DNA of 64,000 nt, from NCBI RefSeq assembly GCF_018614775.1, contig NZ_JAGGOF010000019.1, positions 62,001-126,000 of the forward strand, in the 5' to 3' direction. The position numbers and the translations under genes were made by a program. The DNA comes from Pseudomonas fluorescens. GTDB taxonomy: Bacteria; Pseudomonadota; Gammaproteobacteria; Pseudomonadales; Pseudomonadaceae. This document shows, piece by piece, positions 27,507-36,948 of this stretch. Numbering within the stretch: position 1 is the first letter of the stretch; each line of letters opens with the position of its first letter. A model generated the notes under the pieces. It searched no databases. It was not told the DNA's origin and saw only the letters and a list, made by a program, of their open reading frames with translations.

Positions 27507-30371
27507 ATGACCCTTAATTCCGATCTGGCGGGCCCCTGCGTGGAACCGCGGGTCATCTGCAAGCAGTACGCCACGGAGATGGCGGTTGAGCGTACACGAT
27601 TGCTGTATCAGGGCTCGCTACTGCCCACATTGTTCATGTTGATCAACGGCCTGGTCTGCGCCGCGCTGTTGTGGGAGCCTCGGCGCTACTTCCTGGTCAG
27701 CGTCTGGCTTGTCTGGCTGCTGTCCCTGGTGGCATTGCGAGTCATCCAGGTCGCCGCCTTCGATTCGGCGATGCCAAGCCGCCAGGCCCATCCGATCTGG
27801 TTACGCATGTTTTTGCTGGGCTCGGCGATGACCGGCCTGACCTTGGCCGGGGCGGGTATCGCCCTGGTGCCGGCTGACAGCTTTCAACAGCAGGCCTGGG
27901 TGTTCGGCCTGATCGGTGCCGCCACCCTTTCGGCCAGCGTCGCCTACGCGGTGAGCATCCCGGCCTTCCTGTCCTTCGCCTTGCCCTGCCTGTTGCCGGC
28001 CATCGGCTATCTCTTCTGGGATGGGGATGAGCAGCAGCACGGCTGGGGCTGGCTGGGGCTGGTGGTGCTGGTTTCGCTGAGTATCGTGGCCTGGCAGGTC
28101 AATCGGTTGATACAGAACGGTCTGCTGCGACGGTTTCAGAACCAGGCGCTGATCGAGCATCTGCAGCAGGCGCAGACCCGTGGCACGCAGCTCAACGATG
28201 CGCTGGCCCGGGAGGTCGAGCAACGGCGTTTGGCCGAAGACAAATTGCGAGCGGCCCAGGTGGGCCTGGAAGCGCGGGTTGCGCAACGCAGCCTTGAGCT
28301 GGACGTGGCCAGCCAGGCCCTGAGCAAGAGCGAAGCGCGCCTGGCCCTGGCCCTCAAGGCCAGTGAGCTGGGGTTGTGGGACTGGAACCTGCAGACCGAC
28401 GAAGTCCACCACACCCAACTCAAGGAATTGTTCGGCCTGGAGCCTGAATACATCACGGCGATGCTCAGCCATCTAACGCCGCGCCTGCACCCCCAGGACC
28501 TGCCGGCCCTTAAGCGGGCGCTTATCGAGCACCTCAAGGGGCGTAGCGAGGATTACCAGATTGAATACCGCGTGCGTCACGGCGACGGTCACTGGGTCTG
28601 GATCGAAGACCGCGGCCGGGCCGTGGAGCGCAGCGCTGGCGGACGGGTGCTGCGCATGGTGGGTACGCGGCGAAACATCAGCGCCACCAAAGAGCTGGAG
28701 CAGCAGCGGCAGCTGGCAGCCACCGTGTTCGAGGCGGCCAGCGAAGGCATCGTGATCTTCGACCCGGGCTTCGTGCTGCTTGCGGCGAACCAGGCATTTA
28801 CGCGGGTCACCGGCTTCAGTATCGACGACATGCTCGGACGCAACGTGGTCGATCTGCCGTGCAGCCGCGATGCACGCCGGCACTACCCGGTCATACGCCA
28901 GTCGCTCAAGCAACATGGCACCTGGCAGGGCGAGCTGGTGGAAGCCCGGGCCAACGGCGAGCTGTATCCGCAGTGGTTGCAGCTGAACGTTGTCCGTGAC
29001 GATCGGGGAAATGTCAGTCATATCGTCGGCTTCTTTGCCGATCTTTCCGCTCGGCGCGAATCCGAAGAGCGAATGCGCTACCTGACCCACTACGACGAAC
29101 TGACCGGCTTGGCCAATCGCTCGCTGTTTCGCGAACGCTTGCAGGAGGCCCAGCAGCGCGTGCGTCAAGGCGGACGGCGCAGTCTCGCGCTGCTGCATAT
29201 CGATCTGGATCGTTTCAAATTGCTCAACGACAGTCTCGGCCATGACATTGCCGACCAACTGTTGCAGAAAATGGCCCGACGCCTGATCAATGCGCTGCCC
29301 GAGGCTGACACCATTGCCCGGTTGTCCGGCGATGAGTTCGGGGTGCTGTTCGATGCCTATGGCAACCTCTCCAGCCTGGCGCGGGTCGCGACGCGGCTGT
29401 CTGCCAAGCTGCGCCTGCCGCTGACCATTGAAGGCCATGAGTTGGTGGTCAGTGCCTCCATCGGCATCAGCCTGTTGCCGGACAACGCGCGAGAGGTTTC
29501 CACGCTGGTCAACCAGGCGAACATGGCCATGCAACACGCCAAGCATCTGGGCGGTAATAATTTCCAGTTCTACACCGAGAGTCTCCAGGCCAGTACCCTG
29601 GAGCGTCTGCAATTGGAGAACCAACTGCGCAAAGCCCTCGAAGAACAGCAATTGAAGGTCTTCTATCAACCCAAGTTGTGCCTCGCGACCGGTCGCCTGA
29701 ATGCTGCCGAGGCACTGGTGCGCTGGGACCATCCGGCCATGGGGCGGGTCCCACCGGGAGATTTCATCGGCCTGGCCGAAGAGACCGGGTTGATCGGGCC
29801 GATTGGCGAATTCGTGTTGCGCCAGGCGTGCTGGCAGGCATGTGAATGGCAACGCGAGGGGCTCGCGCCGATCAGGGTCTCGGTCAATCTGTCGGTGCAT
29901 CAGTTACGCCAGGGCAAGCTGGTCAGTCTGGTTCGACAGGTGCTGGAGGAAACCGGGCTGGAGCCCCGGTACCTGGAGTTGGAGCTGACCGAAAGCCAAT
30001 TGCTCGACAGCGTTGAGCACATCATCGCGACGTTCCAGCAACTGCGTGATCTGGGCGTGACGCTGGCGATCGACGATTTCGGCACAGGCTATTCTTCCTT
30101 GAGTTACCTCAAGCGGATTCCCGTGGATTACGTGAAGATTGATCAGACATTCATTCGTGGCCTGGGGGAGGGCAGCGAAGACGCGGCGATTACCCGGGCA
30201 ATCATCGCCATGGCGCATGGTTTGTCGCTGAAGGTAGTGGCCGAAGGTGTGGAGCGAGTGGACCAGCTTGAGTTCCTCAGGAGCGAACACTGTGATGAAG
30301 TGCAGGGCTACCTGATCAGCCAGCCAATAGAGGCGCAAGGGCTTGGGCGCCTGTTAAGAGATCAGCATTGA
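27507..30371 (+). CDS. Membrane PAS-GGDEF-EAL cyclic-di-GMP protein
   Basis: A 954-residue inner-membrane signalling protein. About six N-terminal helices (residues 30-195) lead into a coiled segment (200-280), two PAS domains (about 285-400 and 405-520), a GGDEF domain with the altered signature SGDEF near residue 612, and an EAL domain. The EAL domain keeps the catalytic set EAL, NLS, ELTES, DDFGTGYSSL, VKID, AEGVE and QGY. No RxxD inhibitory site precedes SGDEF. It is therefore probably a phosphodiesterase of cyclic-di-GMP; the cyclase half may be weak or act as a GTP sensor. ATG 27507 chosen over GTG 27501. It lies divergent from uvrD, as PA5442 does in P. aeruginosa (from memory). The 260-bp promoter gap shows no clear operator. 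Confidence 0.9.
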   Translation: MTLNSDLAGPCVEPRVICKQYATEMAVERTRLLYQGSLLPTLFMLINGLVCAALLWEPRRYFLVSVWLVWLLSLVALRVIQVAAFDSAMPSRQAHPIWLRMFLLGSAMTGLTLAGAGIALVPADSFQQQAWVFGLIGAATLSASVAYAVSIPAFLSFALPCLLPAIGYLFWDGDEQQHGWGWLGLVVLVSLSIVAWQVNRLIQNGLLRRFQNQALIEHLQQAQTRGTQLNDALAREVEQRRLAEDKLRAAQVGLEARVAQRSLELDVASQALSKSEARLALALKASELGLWDWNLQTDEVHHTQLKELFGLEPEYITAMLSHLTPRLHPQDLPALKRALIEHLKGRSEDYQIEYRVRHGDGHWVWIEDRGRAVERSAGGRVLRMVGTRRNISATKELEQQRQLAATVFEAASEGIVIFDPGFVLLAANQAFTRVTGFSIDDMLGRNVVDLPCSRDARRHYPVIRQSLKQHGTWQGELVEARANGELYPQWLQLNVVRDDRGNVSHIVGFFADLSARRESEERMRYLTHYDELTGLANRSLFRERLQEAQQRVRQGGRRSLALLHIDLDRFKLLNDSLGHDIADQLLQKMARRLINALPEADTIARLSGDEFGVLFDAYGNLSSLARVATRLSAKLRLPLTIEGHELVVSASIGISLLPDNAREVSTLVNQANMAMQHAKHLGGNNFQFYTESLQASTLERLQLENQLRKALEEQQLKVFYQPKLCLATGRLNAAEALVRWDHPAMGRVPPGDFIGLAEETGLIGPIGEFVLRQACWQACEWQREGLAPIRVSVNLSVHQLRQGKLVSLVRQVLEETGLEPRYLELELTESQLLDSVEHIIATFQQLRDLGVTLAIDDFGTGYSSLSYLKRIPVDYVKIDQTFIRGLGEGSEDAAITRAIIAMAHGLSLKVVAEGVERVDQLEFLRSEHCDEVQGYLISQPIEAQGLGRLLRDQH

Positions 30372-30383
30372 TACGGCGGGGGA

Positions 30384-30420
30384 ACTTCCCGCCGAGCCCT
30401 TGTCGGGTTCGGCGGGAAGT
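30384..30420. terminator. Strong hairpin between convergent genes
   Basis: A 16-bp stem (ACTTCCCGCCGAGCCC with GGGTTCGGCGGGAAGT, one wobble) around TTGTC. No T-tract follows on either strand, so it may act as a factor-assisted terminator or an RNA 3'-end stabiliser for the GGDEF/EAL gene. Confidence 0.5.
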
Positions 30421-30436
30421 CAGGAAGCACTGTTTG

Positions 30437-30751
30437 TTAATCGGTAATCAGTACGTTATCAATATGGTGGAGTAGTTCGCCTTCGTGGAAAATACTGACA
30501 CCTGTTACATTGGAATTGCCGCTGACTTTATATTCGACCGGTTTGTCAGTTATGACCTGCAACGACACGCCGTCCGAAGTTTCAAGTTTCAACTCCAGGC
30601 GAAGGTCAAAGGATTTGTCTTGTACTGGGCTGCGTACCAGCCTGGGTGTAACGCCCGAGTGAGGCACGGTAACGGTGCCAGCGGTGCGGAAAAAAGCGTC
30701 GCCGGGCATGCGATTGATGTGGGCGATCCACTCTTTGGTTTTAATGTTCAT
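30437..30751 (-). CDS. Hypothetical 104-residue protein
   Basis: A small soluble protein with alternating hydrophobic strands (LRLELKLETSDGVSLQVITDKPVEYKVSGNSNVTG, core VSLQVITDKPVEYKV), likely an all-beta fold. No signal peptide, no cysteines and no motif I recognise. It is preceded by a plausible AGGAG at 30759-30763 (complement). It converges on the cyclic-di-GMP gene and is divergent from the RpiR regulator. Its GC content looks lower than that of the neighbours, so it may be a recent arrival. Confidence 0.6.
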   Translation of the reverse strand: MNIKTKEWIAHINRMPGDAFFRTAGTVTVPHSGVTPRLVRSPVQDKSFDLRLELKLETSDGVSLQVITDKPVEYKVSGNSNVTGVSIFHEGELLHHIDNVLITD

Positions 30752-30888
30752 GGTCTAACTCCTGTTTGGTGGTGTTTGCTTCCTGCGGACTGAATATAAC
30801 CATTCGATTAACGTTGTGTGGGGTTCATTTGTAAGTTGATTTATGCCTGTTCGAATCTGCGGTTCAAAAACAACTCGTTGAACCGGGT

Positions 30889-30900
30889 TACTTGCAAGTA
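30889..30900. promoter_or_regulatory. 12-bp palindrome in the 382-bp gap before rccR
   Basis: TACTTGCAAGTA is a perfect palindrome roughly midway in the gap between the hypothetical gene (30751) and the RpiR gene (31134). No known regulator site matches it in my memory. The rest of this gap holds only the RccR-type operator listed separately; I see no RNA gene. Confidence 0.35.
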
Positions 30901-31073
30901 GATAAGTGCCCGTTCAATGGACAGGCAAGGGGCGGTAACGGTGGGCAGGGAAGGACAGTCGCCGGTCGGATCGCGCCGCGCCCCGCGCAGGAGGCTACAT
31001 CAGGGCTCATCGGCCAAAACAAAGGCGTCGCGCAGCGATTCAGTTACGTTTAGGGCAGGCAAAAAGCCAATTC

Positions 31074-31090
31074 TTGTAGTATAACTACAA
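31074..31090. promoter_or_regulatory. HexR/RccR-type operator
   Basis: TTGTAGTATAACTACAA is a perfect inverted repeat (7-bp arms, 3-base centre) and fits the recalled HexR/RccR motif TGTARTWWWAYTACA at every position. It lies 44 bp before the TTG start of the RpiR-family gene, so it is very probably its autoregulatory operator. Confidence 0.8.
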
Positions 31091-31133
31091 GCTTGCTACA
31101 TCCCGGCACCTGCCATAACAAGAGTCCAGTCCC

Positions 31134-32000
31134 TTGAACCTGTTGCAACATATCGCCCAGTCACGCCACCTGCTGCGCAAATCGGAGCTGAAAGTTGCCG
31201 ATCACGTACTGCTTGATCCTGCGGCCGTCATGCACAGCTCAATGGCGGATCTTGCCCACAGCGTTGGCATCAGCGAACCGACCATCGTGCGCTTCTGCCG
31301 GGCCATCGGTTGCTCGGGCTTCCAGGACCTCAAGCTGAAGCTGGCGCAGAGCCTCGCGGCCGGTGCGAGCTTCGGCCAGTTTGCAATCCACGAGGACGAT
31401 TCGGTCGCCGACTACAGCCTGAAAATCTTCGATACCACGCTGCATACCCTGATGGAGGTTCGCGAGAAGCTCGATCCGGTGGCCTTGCAGAAAGCCGTGA
31501 CGGCCATGTCCCAGGCCCAGCGTGTCGAGTTCTACGGCTTTGGGGCATCGGGTGCGGTGGCGGCCGATGCCCAGCATAAGTTCTTCCGGCTGCTGCTCAC
31601 GGCGGCGGCCTATTCCGATCCGCACATGCAGGCGATGTCGGCGGTCACGTTGAAACCCACCGATGTGGCGATCTGCATCTCCCAGTCGGGGCGCTCCAAA
31701 GACTTGTTGATCACCGCGAACCTGGTGCGCGAAAGCGGCGCCTCGCTGATCACCTTGTGTCCGAGCCAGACGCCTTTGGCCGAACTTTCCACGGTCAACC
31801 TGGCCATCGATGTGCATGAAGACACCGAAATCTACACGCCGCTGACCTCGCGCATCGCCCACCTGGTGGTGATCGACGTGCTGGCGATGGGCGTTGCCAT
31901 GGCCCGCGGGCCGAGCCTGGTCAACCACCTCAAGAGCGTGAAGCGCAGTTTGCGCAGCCTGCGGTTGTCACCCAAGTCGGTGAAGGCGTTGGATGACTGA
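31134..32000 (+). CDS. rccR: RpiR-family carbon-metabolism regulator RccR
   Basis: A 288-residue regulator with an N-terminal RpiR helix-turn-helix (MADLAHSVGISEPTIVRFCRAIGC core SEPTIVRFCRAIG, about residues 35-65) and a C-terminal sugar-phosphate-binding SIS domain (FYGFGASGAVAADAQHKFF; ISQSGRSKDL). In Pseudomonas, RccR senses KDPG and adjusts pyruvate, glyoxylate-shunt and gluconeogenic genes. The start is TTG, with AAGAG about 12 bases upstream, and the next in-frame methionine is internal to the conserved domain. It lies upstream of the pyruvate carboxylase locus it may help control. Distinguished from HexR by its N-terminus MNLLQHIAQSRHLLRK and by the absence of adjoining zwf. Confidence 0.88.
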   Translation: MNLLQHIAQSRHLLRKSELKVADHVLLDPAAVMHSSMADLAHSVGISEPTIVRFCRAIGCSGFQDLKLKLAQSLAAGASFGQFAIHEDDSVADYSLKIFDTTLHTLMEVREKLDPVALQKAVTAMSQAQRVEFYGFGASGAVAADAQHKFFRLLLTAAAYSDPHMQAMSAVTLKPTDVAICISQSGRSKDLLITANLVRESGASLITLCPSQTPLAELSTVNLAIDVHEDTEIYTPLTSRIAHLVVIDVLAMGVAMARGPSLVNHLKSVKRSLRSLRLSPKSVKALDD

Positions 32001-32007
32001 AGCGGCA

Positions 32008-32042
32008 AGCTACAAGCCTCAAGCTGCAAGAGGCTTGTAGCT
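32008..32042 (+). terminator. Hairpin after rccR
   Basis: A 13-bp perfect stem (AGCTACAAGCCTC/GAGGCTTGTAGCT) with a 9-base loop, eight bases after the rccR stop. No T-tract. The GCTACAAG/CTTGTAGC core recurs in the pycA-pycB gap, suggesting a small local repeat family. Confidence 0.5.
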
Positions 32043-32136
32043 CATTAACATTCATCGTTCTGTCATCCACGCGCCGCCAAACCGTCATCCCGCGCCTGCA
32101 TCGTAAAGCTCCCGTATACGTCTTGGGAGTCTCGCT

Positions 32137-32346
32137 ATGACCCAGTCCTACGAAGAGCGCAGCGCCGTCAAAACCCGTCGTCAACAGGAAGACCAGCGCC
32201 GCATGGCGTTTCGTCGTGCGATCGAAGACCGCTGCGAGCAGCGCCAGCTTCTGGCAGAGATCAGCGAATTCCCTGACGCGACTGAATTCAATTACTGGCA
32301 GGCAACGCCGGCGGCTTCCCGTCGAAACGCTCAACCAGGCCGATGA
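32137..32346 (+). CDS. Small highly charged protein (possibly PA3496 family)
   Basis: A 69-residue protein with a dense charged helix (KTRRQQEDQRRMAFRRAIED core). The pattern recalls the small PA3496-type family of Pseudomonas proteins of unproven envelope role, but I am not certain. Preceded by TGGGAG. Its last 59 bp overlap the 3' end of pycR on the opposite strand. Confidence 0.55.
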   Translation: MTQSYEERSAVKTRRQQEDQRRMAFRRAIEDRCEQRQLLAEISEFPDATEFNYWQATPAASRRNAQPGR

Positions 32347-33250
32347 TTTGAGCGCGCTCACCGCGCACGAACGCCAGGAAAGCGTGGGCCACCGGTGACA
32401 GGCGTTTAGCCCTGGCCTGGACCAGGCACCAACTGCGGTACAACGGCAGTTCCTCCACCGGCAACTCGACGAGTGCGCCGGAGGACAGCTCGCGGCTCAC
32501 GGCGTGGCGCGTCAACAGCGCCACGCCCAGGCCGGCCACCACGCATTCGCGTTGGGCCTCCGCCGAAGCCACCTCCAGCGTCTGGGTGAAATGCACCCGT
32601 TTCTCCTTGAAGTATTCCTCGCACGCCAGCCGTGTACCTGACCCCGGTTCGCGCGACAACAGCGTATACGGCTCCAGATCCTGCAAGCGCAGCGGGCCCA
32701 TGTGGCACAGCGGATGCTCCGGTGGCGCCACGGCGACGATCGGATTATTGAGGAACGGCAGGAATTCCAGGCCCATGTCCTGGGGCACCATGGACATGAT
32801 CACCACGTCGTCGCGGTTGTCCGAGAGCCGGCGGATGACCTGGCCGCGATTGACTACCGAGAGGTTCAGGTTGACCTCCGGGTGCTGGCGCTTGAACGCG
32901 GCGAACAGGTGCGGCACGAAGTATTTGGCGCTGGACTCGACAGCCAGTTTCAACTGGCCTTGCAGCGAGCCCTGCATGTCCGAGAGCTGCATGTCGAGGT
33001 TTTCCAGGCGTCCGAAGATGTCCCGGCTGGCACGCTGCAGCGCTTCGGCGGCTTCGGTCATGTAGAGTTTTTTGCCGACGTAGTCGAATAAAGGCTGGCC
33101 GATCAGCTCCTCCAGCGAACGGATCTGTAGGCTGACGGCCGGTTGCGTGAGAGACATTTCGTCAGCCGCGCGGCTGTAGGACCTCAGGTCGCACACTTCA
33201 TTGAAGATTTGCAGTTGACGCAAGGTCATACGCATCAATGACTTACGCAT
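32288..33250 (-). CDS. pycR: LysR-family regulator PycR
   Basis: A 320-residue LysR-type regulator: a winged helix-turn-helix at residues 8-66 (AADEMSLTQPAVSLQIRSLEE core LTQPAVSLQIR) and a periplasmic-binding-protein-like effector domain. It is divergent from the pyruvate carboxylase genes, and its P. aeruginosa counterpart PycR (PA5437) controls them. Start at 33250; an ATG 15 bp downstream (MRMTLRQLQIF) is also possible. An ATAAG-N6-CTTAT LysR-type box lies 36 bp upstream of the start. Confidence 0.9.
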   Translation of the reverse strand: MRKSLMRMTLRQLQIFNEVCDLRSYSRAADEMSLTQPAVSLQIRSLEELIGQPLFDYVGKKLYMTEAAEALQRASRDIFGRLENLDMQLSDMQGSLQGQLKLAVESSAKYFVPHLFAAFKRQHPEVNLNLSVVNRGQVIRRLSDNRDDVVIMSMVPQDMGLEFLPFLNNPIVAVAPPEHPLCHMGPLRLQDLEPYTLLSREPGSGTRLACEEYFKEKRVHFTQTLEVASAEAQRECVVAGLGVALLTRHAVSRELSSGALVELPVEELPLYRSWCLVQARAKRLSPVAHAFLAFVRGERAQIIGLVERFDGKPPALPASN

Positions 33251-33286
33251 TTTTACCCATCCAGAACGGCCCCATGTGACGCAACT

Positions 33287-33302
33287 ATAAGGTTTTGCTT
33301 AT
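33287..33302. promoter_or_regulatory. Candidate LysR-type (PycR) operator
   Basis: ATAAGGTTTTGCTTAT, an inverted repeat with 5-bp arms that contains the T-N11-A pattern, lies in the 186-bp divergent region between pycR and pycA. Confidence 0.5.
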
Positions 33303-33436
33303 GCATGACCCAATAAATATTCATTTTTGTTAATCCACCGCCAGGATTAGTGTGGACCTGCGACCAATTGTTACATCTGGTCACGCATCGGCCTGAACCC
33401 CAGGTCGTGGGATCACCGGCTCAAGGGAACCTCCAA

Positions 33437-34852
<1,416 letters not shown>

Positions 34853-34869
34853 ATAAGCAGCTGTAGGTC

Positions 34870-34940
34870 TCGAGCCGCAAGCTACAAGTAAAAGCCGATT
34901 TGCCTTTACTTGCAGCTTGTAGCTAGCAGCTTGCAGCTAT
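34870..34940. repeat. Nested inverted repeat between pycA and pycB
   Basis: CAAGTAAA (34885-34892) pairs with TTTACTTG (34905-34912), and GCAAGCTACAAG on the left recurs inverted and interrupted on the right (CTTGTAGCTAGCAGCTTGC). It may reduce or modulate pycB transcription relative to pycA. The GCTACAAG core also occurs in the hairpin after rccR. Confidence 0.5.
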
Positions 34941-34954
34941 GAGGAGTTCCGAAT

Positions 34955-36763
34955 ATGTCCAAGAAGATCCATGTAACCGACACAATCCTGCGCGACGCCC
35001 ACCAATCGCTGCTCGCCACTCGCATGCGCACCGAAGACATGCTGCCGATCTGCGACAAGCTCGACAAGGTCGGCTATTGGTCGCTGGAGGTCTGGGGCGG
35101 TGCGACATTCGACGCCTGCGTGCGCTTCCTCAAGGAGGACCCGTGGGAACGCTTGCGCCAATTGCGCGCGGCACTGCCCAACACGCGCCTGCAAATGCTC
35201 CTGCGCGGCCAGAACCTGCTGGGCTACCGCCATTACAGTGACGACGTGGTCCGGGCGTTCGTGGCCAAGGCTGCGGTCAACGGCATCGACGTGTTCCGGA
35301 TTTTCGATGCGATGAACGACGTGCGTAACCTGCGGGTCGCCATCGAAGCGGTGAAGGCTGCCGGCAAGCACGCCCAGGGCACCATCGCCTACACCACCAG
35401 CCCGGTACACACCATCGACGCCTTCGTGGCCCAGGCCAAGCAGATGGAAGCCATGGGTTGCGACTCGGTGGCGATCAAGGACATGGCCGGTCTGCTGACC
35501 CCGTTTGCCACGGGTGAACTGGTCAAGGCGCTGAAGAGCGAGCAGTCGCTGCCGGTGTTCATCCACTCCCACGACACCGCCGGCCTGGCCGCGATGTGCC
35601 AGCTCAAGGCGGTGGAAAACGGCGCCGATCATATCGACACCGCGATCTCCAGCTTCGCCTGGGGCACCAGCCACCCGGGCACCGAGTCGATGGTCGCGGC
35701 CCTCAAAGGCAGCGAGTTCGACACCGGCCTGGACCTGGAGCTGTTGCAGGAGATCGGGCTGTACTTCTACGCCGTGCGCAAGAAATACCACCAGTTCGAA
35801 AGCGAGTTCACTGCCGTGGACACCCGCGTCCAGGTCAACCAGGTACCGGGCGGGATGATTTCCAACCTCGCCAACCAGTTGAAAGAGCAGGGCGCGCTGA
35901 ACCGGATGGGCGAAGTGCTGGCGGAAATCCCGCGGGTGCGCGAAGACCTCGGCTTCCCGCCGCTGGTGACCCCGACCTCGCAGATCGTCGGCACCCAGGC
36001 CTTCTTCAACGTGTTGGCCGGCGAGCGCTACAAGACCATCACCAACGAAGTGAAACTGTATTTGCAGGGCGGCTACGGCAAGGCGCCGGGCTCGGTGAAT
36101 GAGAAGCTGCGTCGCCAGGCCATCGGCAGCGAAGACGTGATCGACGTGCGTCCGGCTGACCTGCTCAAGCCGGAGATGACCAAGTTGCGTGGCGAAATCG
36201 GTGCGCTGGCCAAGTCAGAAGAAGACGTCCTGACCTACGCCATGTTCCCGGACATCGGCCGCAAGTTCCTCGAAGAGCGTGAGGCCGGGAGCCTGACGCC
36301 AGAGGTGCTGCTGCCAATCCCCGAGGCGGGCAGTGTTGGCTCCGTCAGCGGCGAAGGCGTGCCGACCGAATTCGTCATCGACGTTCACGGCGAAACCTAC
36401 CGCGTCGACATCACCGGCGTGGGCGTCAAGGCCGAAGGCAAGCGTCACTTCTACCTGTCCATCGATGGCATGCCGGAAGAGGTGGTCTTCGAACCGCTCA
36501 ATGAGTTTGTCGGCGGCGGCAGCAGCAAGCGCAAGCAAGCCACTGCGCCAGGTCATGTCAGTACCACCATGCCGGGCAACATCGTCGATGTGCTCGTCAA
36601 GGAAGGCGACGTGGTGAAGGCCGGCCAGGCCGTACTGATCACCGAAGCCATGAAAATGGAGACCGAAGTGCAAGCGGCCATCGCCGGCAAGGTCACCTCC
36701 ATTCATGTGGCCAAGGGCGACCGGGTCAATCCGGGCGAGATCCTGATCGAGATCGAAGGCTGA
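34955..36763 (+). CDS. pycB: Pyruvate carboxylase subunit B (carboxyltransferase/biotin carrier; OadA-like)
   Basis: A 602-residue protein combining a TIM-barrel carboxyltransferase (TDTILRDAHQSLLATRMR; metal ligands in SHDTAGLAA), a PYC-OADA linker domain and a C-terminal biotinyl domain. The biotinylated lysine is K567 in EAMKMETEV. Often annotated oadA for oxaloacetate decarboxylase, but no sodium-pump beta or gamma subunits adjoin, and the partner is a biotin carboxylase, so it is a two-subunit pyruvate carboxylase. Transcription ends at a strong terminator 33 bp downstream. Confidence 0.94.
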   Translation: MSKKIHVTDTILRDAHQSLLATRMRTEDMLPICDKLDKVGYWSLEVWGGATFDACVRFLKEDPWERLRQLRAALPNTRLQMLLRGQNLLGYRHYSDDVVRAFVAKAAVNGIDVFRIFDAMNDVRNLRVAIEAVKAAGKHAQGTIAYTTSPVHTIDAFVAQAKQMEAMGCDSVAIKDMAGLLTPFATGELVKALKSEQSLPVFIHSHDTAGLAAMCQLKAVENGADHIDTAISSFAWGTSHPGTESMVAALKGSEFDTGLDLELLQEIGLYFYAVRKKYHQFESEFTAVDTRVQVNQVPGGMISNLANQLKEQGALNRMGEVLAEIPRVREDLGFPPLVTPTSQIVGTQAFFNVLAGERYKTITNEVKLYLQGGYGKAPGSVNEKLRRQAIGSEDVIDVRPADLLKPEMTKLRGEIGALAKSEEDVLTYAMFPDIGRKFLEEREAGSLTPEVLLPIPEAGSVGSVSGEGVPTEFVIDVHGETYRVDITGVGVKAEGKRHFYLSIDGMPEEVVFEPLNEFVGGGSSKRKQATAPGHVSTTMPGNIVDVLVKEGDVVKAGQAVLITEAMKMETEVQAAIAGKVTSIHVAKGDRVNPGEILIEIEG

Positions 36764-36795
36764 GTCAGCAGCCTCGATCCAACCTTTTTACCTCG

Positions 36796-36821
36796 GGGGA
36801 GCATGTGCTCCCCTTTTTTTT
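36796..36821 (+). terminator. Rho-independent terminator after pycB
   Basis: An 8-bp stem GGGGAGCA/TGCTCCCC with a TG apex, followed by eight T residues. Confidence 0.92.
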
Positions 36822-36849
36822 CGCCCATTGCTTGCCGCTGTCGCCTTTA

Positions 36850-36937
36850 TGGGAGCGAGCCTGCTCGCGATAGCGGTGGGTCAGCCTATATGGAGGGTGA
36901 CTGTACCGCTGTCATCGCGAGCAGGCTCGCTCCCACA
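36850..36937. repeat. REPIN
   Basis: Inverted REP pair (left unit TGGGAGCGAGCCTGCTCGCG, right unit CGCGAGCAGGCTCGCTCCCA), between the pycB terminator and the 3' end of the autotransporter gene. Confidence 0.88.
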
Positions 36938-36948
36938 AGGAATGGCGG

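Noticed and set aside
34870..34940. Riboswitch in the pycA-pycB gap
   Set aside because: The inverted repeats match the hairpin after rccR and are better explained as a small repeat family; no conserved riboswitch core is visible.
34955..36763. Sodium-pumping oxaloacetate decarboxylase
   Set aside because: No beta or gamma membrane subunits adjoin and the partner gene encodes biotin carboxylase.
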